Below, one piece after another: positions 53,655-63,089 of a DNA stretch of 64,000 nt; position 1 is the first letter of the stretch, and each line of letters starts with the position of its first letter. This stretch comes from Halieaceae bacterium MED-G27 (GTDB lineage: Bacteria; Pseudomonadota; Gammaproteobacteria; Pseudomonadales; Halieaceae). The notes beneath the pieces were generated by a model. The model was not told the DNA's origin. It did not search any database and saw nothing but the letters and a program-made list of their open reading frames with translations. A program made the position numbers and the translations under genes. The DNA lies in the NCBI GenBank assembly GCA_002456975.1, contig NTKA01000001.1, forward strand, positions 59,520 to 123,519. The letters run 5' to 3'.

Positions 53655-54308
53655 CTAGGCGCGCATCTCGCGCTCTTGAATAGACAAGCCTTCCTGAAAA
53701 GCCTCTCGACTAAACAATGTATCCATGTAGTTGAAGAGCGGTTTAGTCTGCTTAGTCAGCTTGATATCGACATCCAGCACCGGCAAACGCCATAAAATGG
53801 GAGCAATGCAGCAATCGACCAAAGTGAACTCTTCACTCATGAAGAACGGCTTTTCAGCAAAAATAGGTGCCAAGGCTGTCAGGCTTTCACGAAGATCGCG
53901 CTTAGCTTCAGCAGCGGCGGCAGCGTCACCACCTGACTGAATAGTGTCCACAAGTACACACCAGTCTTTCTCCACGCGATACATAAAGAGGCGGCTCTCT
54001 GCGCGCGCCACGGGGTACACGGGGAGTAATGGTGGATGAGGAAATCGCTCATCTAGGTATTCCATCATTACTTTTGACTCGTACAGCACGAGATCACGGT
54101 CGACCATGGTGGGGACTGATTGGTATGGATTGAGCTCCCCAAGTTCTGGAGACATCACACCCTCTTCGCACTCGATTAAATCAACAGTCACGCCCTTTTC
54201 CGAGAGCACAATGCGCACTCTGTGGCTGTAGTGGCTGCTGCTATCTGAGAACAAGGTCATTGAGGAACGTTTTGACACGATCCCAGACGCATCGTCGGCT
54301 AACTTCAT
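53655..54308 (-). CDS. sspA: stringent starvation protein A (GST-fold RNA polymerase-associated protein)
   Basis: A 217-residue glutathione-S-transferase-fold protein. The N-terminal thioredoxin-like part reads SSMTLFSDSSSHYSHRVRIVL and the helical part has FMSEEFTLVDCCIAPILWRL, both SspA features. E. coli SspA binds RNA polymerase and affects stationary-phase expression. ATG 54308 gives an N-terminus of about the E. coli length. It probably has its own promoter after the petBC terminator. Confidence 0.93.
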   Translation of the reverse strand: MKLADDASGIVSKRSSMTLFSDSSSHYSHRVRIVLSEKGVTVDLIECEEGVMSPELGELNPYQSVPTMVDRDLVLYESKVMMEYLDERFPHPPLLPVYPVARAESRLFMYRVEKDWCVLVDTIQSGGDAAAAAEAKRDLRESLTALAPIFAEKPFFMSEEFTLVDCCIAPILWRLPVLDVDIKLTKQTKPLFNYMDTLFSREAFQEGLSIQEREMRA

Positions 54309-54330
54309 GCGCTACTCCGGCACTGGTGGT

Positions 54331-54362
54331 AAAAAACAAGCGGGTTGCACTTGCAACCCGCT
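54331..54362 (-). terminator. Rho-independent terminator after the cytochrome bc1 genes
   Basis: On the minus strand a near-perfect hairpin AGCGGGTTGC / GCAACCCGCT (54362-54339) is followed by TGTTTTTTACC. It begins 22 bases after the stop of the cytochrome b-c1 gene and separates it from sspA. Confidence 0.93.
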
Positions 54363-54383
54363 GATTATGCCTAGCTAGACAGC

Positions 54384-56390
54384 TTAGTGCACGTCTTTCC
54401 AGTATTCGCGATTGAGCGCCCAGGCCGCAATGAAAAAGATCGCAAGGAACATCATGACGCGATATCCGATTTCGATACGCTGCTGCTTGTAAGGCTCAGC
54501 AGTGTAGGCGAGGAAATTAACCAAGTCATACATCGCCGAATCGAACTCCGGCGTGGTCATTAAGCCTGCCGCGGCCACCTCGAGCGAGTCACAGCTGCCC
54601 ATATCGTGGTGATCATCGTCGGCGTGACCACCCTTCATGCACTGTGGCAAACCCTGAAGCTCCATGAGCACGTGTGGCATACCGACATCTTTGAACACCA
54701 GGTTGTTAACACCATACGGACGCGAATCATCTTGATAAAACGTTCTTAGGTACGTATAGAGCCACTCCGGCTGGCGCGCTCTTGATATTAGCGTTAAATC
54801 GGGAGGGGTCGCACCAAACCAGACTTTGGCTGTCGCTTTGTCCATGGAGTTATCCATCAGAGATCCGATCTTCTGGTCTGGATCGAACATTAGATTTTCC
54901 CGATACAGATCCTCTGGGATCCCTAAGTCTTTAGCTACACGGTTGTGCCGCGAATACTGTAATGAGTGGCAACCGCTGCAATAATTTGTATAGAGAGCGG
55001 CACCGTGCTGCAACGACGCCTGGTCGGAGGCATCTGCCGTGAACTCATCGCACGGGATTGTTCCACAGTCATAAGCCGATTCTGCACCGACCGCCTTGAG
55101 GGGCAACCACGTCAGCACCGCGACCACGGCAAGCGTAGCCATACTCTTACCAAGCCCCATTCCGCCATCCATGGTAATCCGGTCTGGCACCTCTGAGGTC
55201 TTATCCCAAGTAGACCACCAGTACATCCCTAGGAAAAACGCAAAGTAGTAGACAGTGCAGATCTGTGCCAACAATGTACGGTTCTCGGTTGGCGCCTTAA
55301 CACCTAGCACTCCGAGGATGATAAAGGAGACGACAAAACCCAACAGCATCACGCGATTCAAAGTACCGCGATAGCGCCAAGATCGAACAGGGTTTCTGTC
55401 TAACCAAGGCAGTGCAAAGGGAATAGCTACCGAAGCCGCAAAGGCTACGAAGCCCCAGAACTTGTCTGGCACAGCACGCAGCACCGAGTAATAAGGCGTG
55501 AAGTACCATACAGGTGCAATGTGCTCTGGCGTTTTTAAAGCATTCGCTTCTTCGAAATTGGCGAACTCGAGGAAGTAACCGCCCATCTCGGGTGCGAAGA
55601 AAATAATGCCGCAGAAGAAAAACATGAACACCGCAATGCCCTGCACATCATGTACTGAGTAATAAGGGTGGAACTTAATGCCGTCTAGCGGAACCCCGTT
55701 CTCGTCTTTGTGCTTTTTGATTTCAACGCCGTCTGGGTTGTTAGAGCCGACTTCGTGGAGTGCGAGAATGTGAAGCACTACCAAAGCGAGTAGGACAATT
55801 GGAAGTGCTACGACATGCAGGGCAAAGAAGCGGTTCAACGTAATCCCGGATAACAGGTAGTCACCGCGAATCCAAGTCACAATATCTTCACCAACAACGG
55901 GGATCGCGCCAAACAACGAAATGATGACCTGCGCGCCCCAATAGGACATTTGGCCCCACGGCAATACATACCCCACAAAAGCCTCGGCCATGAGAACAAC
56001 AAAGATCAGCATACCGAAGATCCAGATCAGCTCACGAGGCTTCTGGTATGAGCCGTACATCAGCGCACGCATCATGTGCATGTAAACGACGATAAAGAAA
56101 GCTGATGCACCGGTAGAGTGCATGTAACGGAGCAACCAGCCGTATTCGACATCGCGCATGATGTACTCGACCGAAGCAAACGCCTCTTCCGCGTTCGGGG
56201 TGTAGCTCATAGTGAGCCAAATCCCGGTCAGCAACTGATTGACCAGAACCAGAAGCGAAAACACACCGAAGAAATACCATAGATTGAAGTTTTTGGGGGC
56301 GTAGTACTCACCCATGTGGGTATTCCACGCACGGGTGATTGGCAGACGCGCATCAACCCATGAGACTAAACCGGTCAAAGCCTTTTCCAT
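54384..56390 (-). CDS. cytochrome bc1: cytochrome b fused to cytochrome c1
   Basis: A single 668-residue frame. Residues 1-~405 are cytochrome b with haem histidines H91/H105 and H192/H207 and the Qo motif in its PVWY form (APVWYFTPYYS). At about 417-436 a signal-like hydrophobic stretch ends in AVGA-ES. Cytochrome c1 follows with haem site CSGCH (471-475), WFGATPPDLTLI, RPYGVNNLVF, axial-Met region VGMPHVLMELQG and a C-terminal anchor helix. petB and petC are usually separate in gammaproteobacteria; Bradyrhizobium fbcH is a known fused, processed precursor. Processing here is inferred. Confidence 0.93.
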   Translation of the reverse strand: MEKALTGLVSWVDARLPITRAWNTHMGEYYAPKNFNLWYFFGVFSLLVLVNQLLTGIWLTMSYTPNAEEAFASVEYIMRDVEYGWLLRYMHSTGASAFFIVVYMHMMRALMYGSYQKPRELIWIFGMLIFVVLMAEAFVGYVLPWGQMSYWGAQVIISLFGAIPVVGEDIVTWIRGDYLLSGITLNRFFALHVVALPIVLLALVVLHILALHEVGSNNPDGVEIKKHKDENGVPLDGIKFHPYYSVHDVQGIAVFMFFFCGIIFFAPEMGGYFLEFANFEEANALKTPEHIAPVWYFTPYYSVLRAVPDKFWGFVAFAASVAIPFALPWLDRNPVRSWRYRGTLNRVMLLGFVVSFIILGVLGVKAPTENRTLLAQICTVYYFAFFLGMYWWSTWDKTSEVPDRITMDGGMGLGKSMATLAVVAVLTWLPLKAVGAESAYDCGTIPCDEFTADASDQASLQHGAALYTNYCSGCHSLQYSRHNRVAKDLGIPEDLYRENLMFDPDQKIGSLMDNSMDKATAKVWFGATPPDLTLISRARQPEWLYTYLRTFYQDDSRPYGVNNLVFKDVGMPHVLMELQGLPQCMKGGHADDDHHDMGSCDSLEVAAAGLMTTPEFDSAMYDLVNFLAYTAEPYKQQRIEIGYRVMMFLAIFFIAAWALNREYWKDVH

Positions 56391-56391
56391 T

Positions 56392-57018
56392 TTACGCTAC
56401 CTCCGAGTCAACGCCGATAACCAGCACGTTATCGCCTTCAAAAGAATATGGGGGAACAGTCAGATTGGCACTTGCGGGCACACCCTTGTAAACACGCCCT
56501 GCTAGATCGAACTTAGATCCATGGCAAGGGCAGAAAAAGCCACCTAGCCATTGATCGCCACCGAGATCCGCTGCGCCCACTTCGGGTCTGAACTTGGGTG
56601 CACAACCTAGATGCGTGCACAGCCCTACGACGACCAGATATTCGTCATTGAGCGAACGCAATGCGCCCTGGATGTACTCGGGCTGGTCGGCGCCGTCTGA
56701 GTTGGGATCTTTGAGATCGCCGTCTAGCGAAGGTAGACCAGCAACTTGGTCGGTCGTCCGACGCAACACGTACACGGGCTTGCCGCGCCACTCAACGACC
56801 ACCATCTGACCGGGCTCGATCTTACTGATATCAGCCTTTACCGGGGCTCCCGCTGCCTTGGCTTTCTCCGACGGGTTCCAAGACGCCATAAAAGGAACAG
56901 CCACGCCGACCATCCCCACTGCACTTACGCCTGTTGTCGCTGCTGTCAGGAACCGACGACGCGTCTGATCTGACGCGCGCTCTTGCTCAGCCACTGGGCT
57001 TGCTTCTGCTTCGCTCAT
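56392..57018 (-). CDS. petA: ubiquinol-cytochrome c reductase Rieske iron-sulfur subunit
   Basis: A 208-residue Rieske protein. A twin-arginine motif (TRRRFLTAATT) precedes the membrane anchor, consistent with Tat export of the folded 2Fe-2S domain. Cluster ligands are CTHLGCAPKF and FFCPCHGSKFDLAGRV, with GVPASANLTVPPYSF after them. It is two bases upstream of the cytochrome b-c1 fusion gene and presumably the first gene of that operon. Confidence 0.97.
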   Translation of the reverse strand: MSEAEASPVAEQERASDQTRRRFLTAATTGVSAVGMVGVAVPFMASWNPSEKAKAAGAPVKADISKIEPGQMVVVEWRGKPVYVLRRTTDQVAGLPSLDGDLKDPNSDGADQPEYIQGALRSLNDEYLVVVGLCTHLGCAPKFRPEVGAADLGGDQWLGGFFCPCHGSKFDLAGRVYKGVPASANLTVPPYSFEGDNVLVIGVDSEVA

Positions 57019-57131
57019 CTGGATCTTCTCCGAGTATCTCTGTTATTGACCGGTTTACGCGCCATCGACGCCACTGGCCGTTGTTAAAGCCGCGAAAGTT
57101 TAATCATCGACGACAGGCACAGCAACTAACC

Positions 57132-57151
57132 GCGAATCAAATTTGATTCGC
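57132..57151. promoter_or_regulatory. 20-bp perfect palindrome upstream of petA
   Basis: GCGAATCAAA/TTTGATTCGC is a perfect 20-base inverted repeat in the 185-base gap between rpsI and petA, about 115 bases before the petA start. No T-run follows on the minus strand, so a terminator is less likely than an operator site. Its halves face the wrong way for a standard FNR box (TTGAT-N4-ATCAA). The binding factor is unknown. Confidence 0.5.
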
Positions 57152-57203
57152 AGGTAGGGTAAACGTGTTCAGTATTTTGACAGCCAGTATTTGAGCGGTG
57201 AAA

Positions 57204-57596
57204 TTATCGCTTGGAGAACTGTGGACGACGTCTCGCTTTGCGCAGACCGACCTTCTTCCGCTCAACTTCGCGGGCATCGCGAGTCACAAATCCTGCGCTT
57301 CGCAGCACACTGCGCAGCGACTCGTCGTATTCGAGGAGTGCGCGAGTCAGGCCGTGACGAATAGCGCCTGCCTGGCCGAAGCTTCCACCACCAGCGACCG
57401 TGATGTTGGCGTCAAACTTCTCAACCGTCTCAGTTAACTCAAGCGGTTGCCGAACAATCATTCTCGCGACCTCTCGACCGAAATACTCGTCGATGCCCCG
57501 ACCATTGATCGTGATAGCACCGCTGCCGCCCTTGAGAAACACGCGCGCCGTTGAAGTTTTGCGTCGCCCTGTGCCGTAGTACTGTACCGCTGCCAT
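57204..57596 (-). CDS. rpsI: 30S ribosomal protein S9
   Basis: A 130-residue ribosomal protein with the family start [42 protein letters not shown], and the basic C-terminal tail [12 protein letters not shown] whose last residues reach the P-site tRNA. It lies 9 bases after rplM, the universal pair. Confidence 0.99.
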   Translation of the reverse strand: MAAVQYYGTGRRKTSTARVFLKGGSGAITINGRGIDEYFGREVARMIVRQPLELTETVEKFDANITVAGGGSFGQAGAIRHGLTRALLEYDESLRSVLRSAGFVTRDAREVERKKVGLRKARRRPQFSKR

Positions 57597-57605
57597 AGTA
57601 ATTCC

Positions 57606-58034
57606 TTAGATTGCCAGCGCTTCAGGCTGCTGTGCTTCGTGAGGATGCTCCGGTCCTGCATAGACCTTGAGCTTTTTGAACATTGCTCGCCCGAGCGGGT
57701 TGCGAGGCAGCATACCTTTCACGGCTCGCTGCAGAACACGCTCTGGGGCTCTGTCGATCAATTTATCAAATGAATAAGACTTGAGGCCTCCCGGATAACC
57801 GGTGTGATGGTGATACATCTTGTCGCTTGACTTGGCACCGGTGACGCGAATCTTCTCGCAATTCACCACAACAATATAATCGCCCATATCCATGTGGGGT
57901 GTGTACTCGGGCTTGTGCTTGCCGCGAAGGCGATGAGCGATTTCAGTCGCCAATCGGCCAAGTGTCTTGTCTTCTGCGTCAACGACGAACCAGTCATGCT
58001 GGATGTCGGATGCCTTGGCACTATATGTTTTCAT
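57606..58034 (-). CDS. rplM: 50S ribosomal protein L13
   Basis: A 142-residue ribosomal protein: [60 protein letters not shown] and [18 protein letters not shown]. It is the first gene of the rplM-rpsI operon. The 80-base gap to zapE would hold its promoter; I see no clear boxes. Confidence 0.99.
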   Translation of the reverse strand: MKTYSAKASDIQHDWFVVDAEDKTLGRLATEIAHRLRGKHKPEYTPHMDMGDYIVVVNCEKIRVTGAKSSDKMYHHHTGYPGGLKSYSFDKLIDRAPERVLQRAVKGMLPRNPLGRAMFKKLKVYAGPEHPHEAQQPEALAI

Positions 58035-58114
58035 TCACTTAACTCAATAAGGCCATAAATAAAGGAGCGCGGAGATTACAGTACCGGGCCTGCGCTTTCA
58101 ATAGCTGAAAGACG

Positions 58115-59203
58115 CTATGGGCGATGTTCTCTTGCTAAGTAATCTTCCGACTGCATCTCAATCAAACGAGACAGCGTTCGCTGGAATTCAAAGGCGAGCT
58201 TGCGCCCGATATATAACGCGTCCATTGGGGCATCAGCAGCTAAGATTAGTTTGATATTGCGATCATAGAATTCGTCCACCATGGTGATAAATCGCCGAGC
58301 ACCGTCCTCCATCGACCCATCCATTTGTGGCAGCTCATCGATAAGCACCGCACTGTATTCTTTTGCGATTTGCGTGTAGTCGCTGGCGCTTCTCGACTGA
58401 AAACACAACACGTCGAACCCGCAATATAAAACCCCTTCAACCGCGCCCTTAACGCGGAGTGACCTTTTGTTAATCTCTATGTCACCCATCTCCGCCTTCT
58501 TGCCGCTGGTCAGGTCGCTAAAAATGCTATTCAGTCGATCGCTTGCATCACCATTGAGAGCGCAAAAATAAAGATCGGTTTGAGTCAATAATCGCAACCG
58601 ATAGTCGATGCCCGAATCCACATTCAGTACGTCTACATTAGCTTCAAGCGCCTTGATCGCGGGCATAAACTGCCCTCGTTGCAACCCATCCTTGTAAAGA
58701 TCCTGCGGCGGAATATTAGAGGTAGCGACCAGGGTAATGCCGCGATCAAATAACAATTGCATCAGGCCACCAAGTAGCATCGCGTCACCGATATCACTGA
58801 CGTAGAACTCGTCGAAGCATAATACATGGACCTCTTCAACCAGCTGATCTGCAATTACGGTGAGAGGATTTTTAACCCCAGCCAGTTTTGTAAGATCCTC
58901 ATGCACCCGCTGCATGAAGCGATTGAAATGCAGACGAGCCTTTTTCTCGATGGGTAAAGCATCGAAAAAAGCATCCATCAGATACGTTTTACCCCTGCCG
59001 ACGCCCCCCCACAAATAGAGGCCTGTAGTCGGCGGCAGCCGCCGGGTTCCGAATAGGCGCGCGCGCCAACTCCACGCTTGCTCCTGCCGCTCGACCACCC
59101 GGTAATAGAGCTGCTCCAAGGCTTCGACCGCCTGACGCTGCGCTGTATCAGGAAGAATCTGTTCGGCCTGCAAATCTCGTTCGTAGCGCTGAATCGGGGA
59201 CAT
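58115..59203 (-). CDS. zapE: cell division AAA+ ATPase ZapE (AFG1 family)
   Basis: A 362-residue AFG1-type ATPase. N-terminus SPIQRYERDLQAEQILPDTAQ, Walker A LWGGVGRGKTYLMDAFF, LCFDEFYVSDIGDAMLLGGL (Walker B region), TLVATSNIPPQDLYKDGLQR and ARRFITMVDEFYDRNIKLIL. E. coli ZapE acts at the division ring. ATG 59203 matches the family N-terminus; the longer ORF-track start at 59293 is rejected. It is divergent from zapG. Confidence 0.95.
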   Translation of the reverse strand: MSPIQRYERDLQAEQILPDTAQRQAVEALEQLYYRVVERQEQAWSWRARLFGTRRLPPTTGLYLWGGVGRGKTYLMDAFFDALPIEKKARLHFNRFMQRVHEDLTKLAGVKNPLTVIADQLVEEVHVLCFDEFYVSDIGDAMLLGGLMQLLFDRGITLVATSNIPPQDLYKDGLQRGQFMPAIKALEANVDVLNVDSGIDYRLRLLTQTDLYFCALNGDASDRLNSIFSDLTSGKKAEMGDIEINKRSLRVKGAVEGVLYCGFDVLCFQSRSASDYTQIAKEYSAVLIDELPQMDGSMEDGARRFITMVDEFYDRNIKLILAADAPMDALYIGRKLAFEFQRTLSRLIEMQSEDYLAREHRP

Positions 59204-59364
59204 ATCGACTAAATTTCGTGAATTGATTGCAAATTTGAGACCGGATACGACGAACGCTCTGGCCTTAGCGGCGGTATACGACAATAATGCCATAAGAGTT
59301 CTTTCATTGACGTCGAGAACAACCGATCGAGAGATGATCGAAGTGCGCTCCCGCTGGAGAAATT

Positions 59365-59814
59365 ATGGATCAAGCCCTCAGTTTTATCGCTTATGCTGCA
59401 GCTGCGTCGCTACTCGTTGGCTTCGGGGTCGGATGGTGGGCTGCAAGCCAACGGAAGGACAACAGCGCTGACATCATCGAGTCCTTAAAAAAGGAGGTCG
59501 AAGCTGCGAAGGCCGCGCATCGCTCTTATGAGCAGTCTGTTACTGAGCATTTTGCTGGCACGGCTCAACTGCTCCATCGGATGCAAGACGATTATCGATC
59601 GATCTACAGCCACATCGCCTCCGGCGCCCAAACACTCTGCGACGGCGACCTCGGCGACCAATTAGCGCTTAACGAGCAACAGCGAAGCCATCAAAACTTT
59701 TTGGAGCCTGGTGAGCCCGCACCACCTCGCGACTACGCACCTAAGAAAAGTCCTGATGAGCGCGGTCAGCTAGCTGAGGATTTTGGCTTAGAGAAGTCCT
59801 ACGCTGACTCGTAG
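59365..59814 (+). CDS. zapG: ZapG/YhcB inner-membrane division-linked protein
   Basis: A 149-residue protein of the YhcB (DUF1043) family. One N-terminal membrane helix (FIAYAAAASLLVGFGVGWWA), then a coiled coil (IIESLKKEVEAAKAAHRSYE), the conserved HFAGTAQLLHRMQDDYRSIYSHI block, and a disordered acidic tail. In E. coli it affects division and envelope growth. Adjacent and divergent to zapE, as in E. coli. Confidence 0.92.
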   Translation: MDQALSFIAYAAAASLLVGFGVGWWAASQRKDNSADIIESLKKEVEAAKAAHRSYEQSVTEHFAGTAQLLHRMQDDYRSIYSHIASGAQTLCDGDLGDQLALNEQQRSHQNFLEPGEPAPPRDYAPKKSPDERGQLAEDFGLEKSYADS

Positions 59815-59849
59815 AGCATCACCATAGGCAATGGTGTCTCAGCAGTTGC

Positions 59850-60611
59850 TCAAGCCGGACTGTCGATGTCGATATATTGGTGTTCTATGCCTAGGTTCGC
59901 ACCTAGCCACTGGCCGATTGACTGCGGTCCAAAACGCTCGGTTGCATGGTGGCCTGCGGCAATAAATGCAATTCCCCGCTCGCGCGCAACGTGAACAGTC
60001 TGTTCGGATATCTCGCCCGACACGAAGAGATCGCAGCCGGCGTCAGCAGCCGCATCGATATACCCCTGACCGCCTCCGGTACACCAGCCAATCGACGACA
60101 CAGCGCCCTCGCCCACGAGCGTCACACTTCGACCCAGATTCTTCTCAAGTAAAGCGGCAACATCAGCTGCGTTAGTCACAGCCGGTGCATCACCGACGAA
60201 AACAGGCATCGAAGCATTGGACGGATCGAGCATGCCGAATACCTCTACTCCCATCGCACGTCCGAGACCCGCGTTATTGCCCATCGTCGGATGTATATCC
60301 ATGGGCAAGTGATAGGCAAAAAGATTGATCTCACGCTGCATCAGCGCCCTCACGCGAGCGGCCTTCATGCCAATTAACCGCGGGTCTTCACCACGCCAGA
60401 AAAATCCATGATGAACGAGAATTGCGTCCGCTTGTACTTCGACCGCGCGATCAATCAGCGCCTTACAGGCGGTGACACCAGACACTAAACTCGTCACGGC
60501 AGATGAACCTTCGACTTGCAAGCCGTTGGGGCAATAATCTTTTATCAGCTCCGGCTGCAACTCCTGATTGAGAAGCTCCAATACGGTCTCTCTCGTTACA
60601 GCCATCAGCAT
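59850..60611 (-). CDS. Nif3-like dinuclear metal centre protein (YbgI family)
   Basis: A 253-residue Nif3/YbgI family protein. Features are LLNQELQPELIKDYCPNGLQVEG, ILVHHGFFWRGEDPRLIG (metal histidines), YHLPMDIHPTMGNNAGLGRAMG and FIAAGHHATERFGPQSIGQWL. It forms toroidal hexamers with two metals per subunit. Proposed as a GTP cyclohydrolase-like or stress protein; function is not settled. Start ATG 60605 or 60611. It is divergent from degS. Confidence 0.92.
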   Translation of the reverse strand: MLMAVTRETVLELLNQELQPELIKDYCPNGLQVEGSSAVTSLVSGVTACKALIDRAVEVQADAILVHHGFFWRGEDPRLIGMKAARVRALMQREINLFAYHLPMDIHPTMGNNAGLGRAMGVEVFGMLDPSNASMPVFVGDAPAVTNAADVAALLEKNLGRSVTLVGEGAVSSIGWCTGGGQGYIDAAADAGCDLFVSGEISEQTVHVARERGIAFIAAGHHATERFGPQSIGQWLGANLGIEHQYIDIDSPA

Positions 60612-60693
60612 TGCCTAAAATATGATGAAAAACGCACATTATACGACGAGGATTGATTTACACTACCGGAAAAGAAGAACAAGCCACGCATCG

Positions 60694-61782
60694 ATGAAAG
60701 ACTGGTTCGCACAACTGATATGGCCTGCACTCACCGGCGTTCTCGCTGCGATCATCATATTGAACGCCGACACACTGCTTGACGCGGAGGCCAAGCGCGT
60801 GCCTAGGAGCTACAATGACGCCGTAGTCAAAGCGACGCCCTCCGTCGTCAACATATACACGGCAAAGCTAGTGGCTAACCAGCAACCGGCGTTAAATTCT
60901 CCTTTGCTTAGGCGATTTTTGAGTGGTGAGCGTCGACCGCGAGTGGAGCGATCACTTGGATCAGGCGTCATCATGTCCGCCCAGGGACACATAATCACCA
61001 ACAACCATGTCATTTCTGGCGCTGATGCTATACAAGTCCTGTTATCAGACGGTAGGACAGCATCTGCGATTGTGCTGGGCAGTGATCCAGAAACAGACTT
61101 GGCGGTCCTCAAAATTGATCTCCCTATTCTAATGCCTATCGAGCCCGCTGATTCCGATACCATCGACGTTGGCGACATTGTTCTCGCGATTGGAAACCCT
61201 TACGGCTTTGGCCACTCGGTATCACTGGGTATCATTTCAGGTCTCGAGCGGTATGGTTTACAACTGTCAGCCTTTGAAAACTACATTCAAACCGACGCCA
61301 GCATCCATCTCGGCAACTCTGGCGGTGCGCTCATTGACAACACAGGCCGCTTGGTAGGCATTAACACACTGATTTATTCAGGCGGCACTGAGGACAGTGA
61401 GTTCGGCAATGTTGTCGGCATCAACCTCGCCACGCCGAGTAATCTTGTTTATCTGGTGATGAATGATCTCATTGAATACGGCCGCGTTATCCGAGGCTGG
61501 CTGGGTGTGTCTGTTGAAATGATCATCGGGCTTGATGACTCAGGCCAGACATCGCGATCCTTACTGGTAACCGATACCGCACCATTCGGTCCAGCAAAAC
61601 GAGCCGGAATCGAAGCAGGTGACCTTATTGTCGCGTTGGATGATCAACCGGTAGATGACGTGCGCAGAGCGATGCAAACGATTGCGAGGCTGAGACCGGG
61701 CGAGCGGGTGCAAGTGGGATTACAACGGGCCGACGAAAAGCTGTCGGTTGATGCTATCGTAGCTTCTCGCCCCGACGGTTAA
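60694..61782 (+). CDS. degS: DegS/AlgW-type periplasmic serine protease
   Basis: A 362-residue HtrA-family protease anchored by one N-terminal helix (LIWPALTGVLAAIIIL). The catalytic triad is seen in ITNNHVISGA (His), ETDLAVLKID (Asp) and HLGNSGGALID (Ser). One PDZ domain at the C-terminus (about 255-355, GDLIVALDDQPVDDV) fits DegS/AlgW rather than two-PDZ DegP. It would cleave an anti-sigma factor of RseA/MucA type on envelope stress. ATG 60694 gives the usual N-terminus; 60622 is the ORF-track start. It overlaps the convergent hisD end by 4 bases. Confidence 0.93.
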   Translation: MKDWFAQLIWPALTGVLAAIIILNADTLLDAEAKRVPRSYNDAVVKATPSVVNIYTAKLVANQQPALNSPLLRRFLSGERRPRVERSLGSGVIMSAQGHIITNNHVISGADAIQVLLSDGRTASAIVLGSDPETDLAVLKIDLPILMPIEPADSDTIDVGDIVLAIGNPYGFGHSVSLGIISGLERYGLQLSAFENYIQTDASIHLGNSGGALIDNTGRLVGINTLIYSGGTEDSEFGNVVGINLATPSNLVYLVMNDLIEYGRVIRGWLGVSVEMIIGLDDSGQTSRSLLVTDTAPFGPAKRAGIEAGDLIVALDDQPVDDVRRAMQTIARLRPGERVQVGLQRADEKLSVDAIVASRPDG

Positions 61783-63089
61783 TTGGCGCCTTTGCGGATT
61801 CTAGCCGCTGCCGCGTGTGCGGAAAGTGATTCACTGTCTGCCAATACACCGGCAACCTCAGCTAGGGCCTCTGCACCTTTTCGTGACATCTCGATCACGG
61901 AAGTGCGCTTTTGAAAATCGTAGACTCCAAGGGGAGAGGAAAATCTAGCAGCCCCCGACGTAGGAAGTACGTGATTAGTGCCTGCACAATAGTCCCCCAG
62001 AGCCTCAGAGGAATAACCGCCCAAAAAGACAGCACCTGCACTGTCGATCTGCTCGAGTAGTCTTCGGGGTTCTGTCACCGCTAATTCGAGGTGTTCCGGA
62101 CCAAAGCGGTTGGACACCTGGGCTGCCTGCGCCAAGTCCTGTACTTTGATGAATGCGCCCCTGTTTTGCAGTGAAGCCTCGATAATCGCGCGACGCGGCA
62201 TTGTTCCCATCAGCTGTTCCAATGCCACTTCGACCGAGCGTAGGTAGGCGTCGTCCGGGCTGATCAAGACTGCTTGCGCCATTTCATCATGCTCAGCCTG
62301 AGACATCAGATCGAGGGCTATCCACTGCGGATCAACGGAACCATCGGCAATGATAAAAATTTCAGACGGGCCGGCGATCATATCGATCCCAACCCGGCCA
62401 AAAACCTGACGCTTAGCCTCAGCGACATACCGATTGCCAGGACCCACAATCTTATCAACCACTTGAACACTCTCTGTGCCATAAGCCAGCGCAGCCACTG
62501 CCTGTGCGCCACCGATAAGATAGACCCTGTCAACACCAGCCAAACCGGCGGCGGCAAGCACAACAGGGTTAACCTCACCGTTCGGAGCGGGTACGACCAT
62601 GGTTAGATCATCGACTCCCGCGACCTTCGCCGGTATCGCATTCATCAACACCGATGATGGGTAACTCGCCTTGCCACCAGGAACATAAAGCCCAACGCGC
62701 GATAACGCTGACACTCGCTGCCCCAATCTGCTGTCATGTGAATCAACGATAGACCAGTCAGCCGCTGTCATCTGCTGGCTGTGATAGTGCTTAATGCGCT
62801 CAGCCGCCGCGTCAAGCGCCGCCCTGCTACTGTCGTCGATTGCATCCAATGCTTGACTGAGATCCTCTCTGGACAATGTCAGCTCTGCGACAGTATTGAC
62901 CGGGTAGTGATCAAAGTCTCGGGTTAGCTGCAACAGGGCTTTATCGCCCTCTGCCATGATGCGCTGCAGGATCAAAGACACCGTCTGCGTGAGGTCAGGG
63001 TCAAGCTCGGCCATGGGCGCCTGCAGCGAGGTCAGTTGATCTTCAAAAGAAGCATCGTTAGCGTCAAGACGACGGATTGAAAACGTCAT
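61779..63089 (-). CDS. hisD: histidinol dehydrogenase
   Basis: A 436-residue zinc enzyme that performs the last two oxidation steps of histidine synthesis. Motifs are [79 protein letters not shown] (catalytic Glu-His) and [20 protein letters not shown]. It overlaps hisG by 4 bases. hisC, which often follows, is absent here. Confidence 0.98.
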   Translation of the reverse strand: MTFSIRRLDANDASFEDQLTSLQAPMAELDPDLTQTVSLILQRIMAEGDKALLQLTRDFDHYPVNTVAELTLSREDLSQALDAIDDSSRAALDAAAERIKHYHSQQMTAADWSIVDSHDSRLGQRVSALSRVGLYVPGGKASYPSSVLMNAIPAKVAGVDDLTMVVPAPNGEVNPVVLAAAGLAGVDRVYLIGGAQAVAALAYGTESVQVVDKIVGPGNRYVAEAKRQVFGRVGIDMIAGPSEIFIIADGSVDPQWIALDLMSQAEHDEMAQAVLISPDDAYLRSVEVALEQLMGTMPRRAIIEASLQNRGAFIKVQDLAQAAQVSNRFGPEHLELAVTEPRRLLEQIDSAGAVFLGGYSSEALGDYCAGTNHVLPTSGAARFSSPLGVYDFQKRTSVIEMSRKGAEALAEVAGVLADSESLSAHAAAARIRKGAN

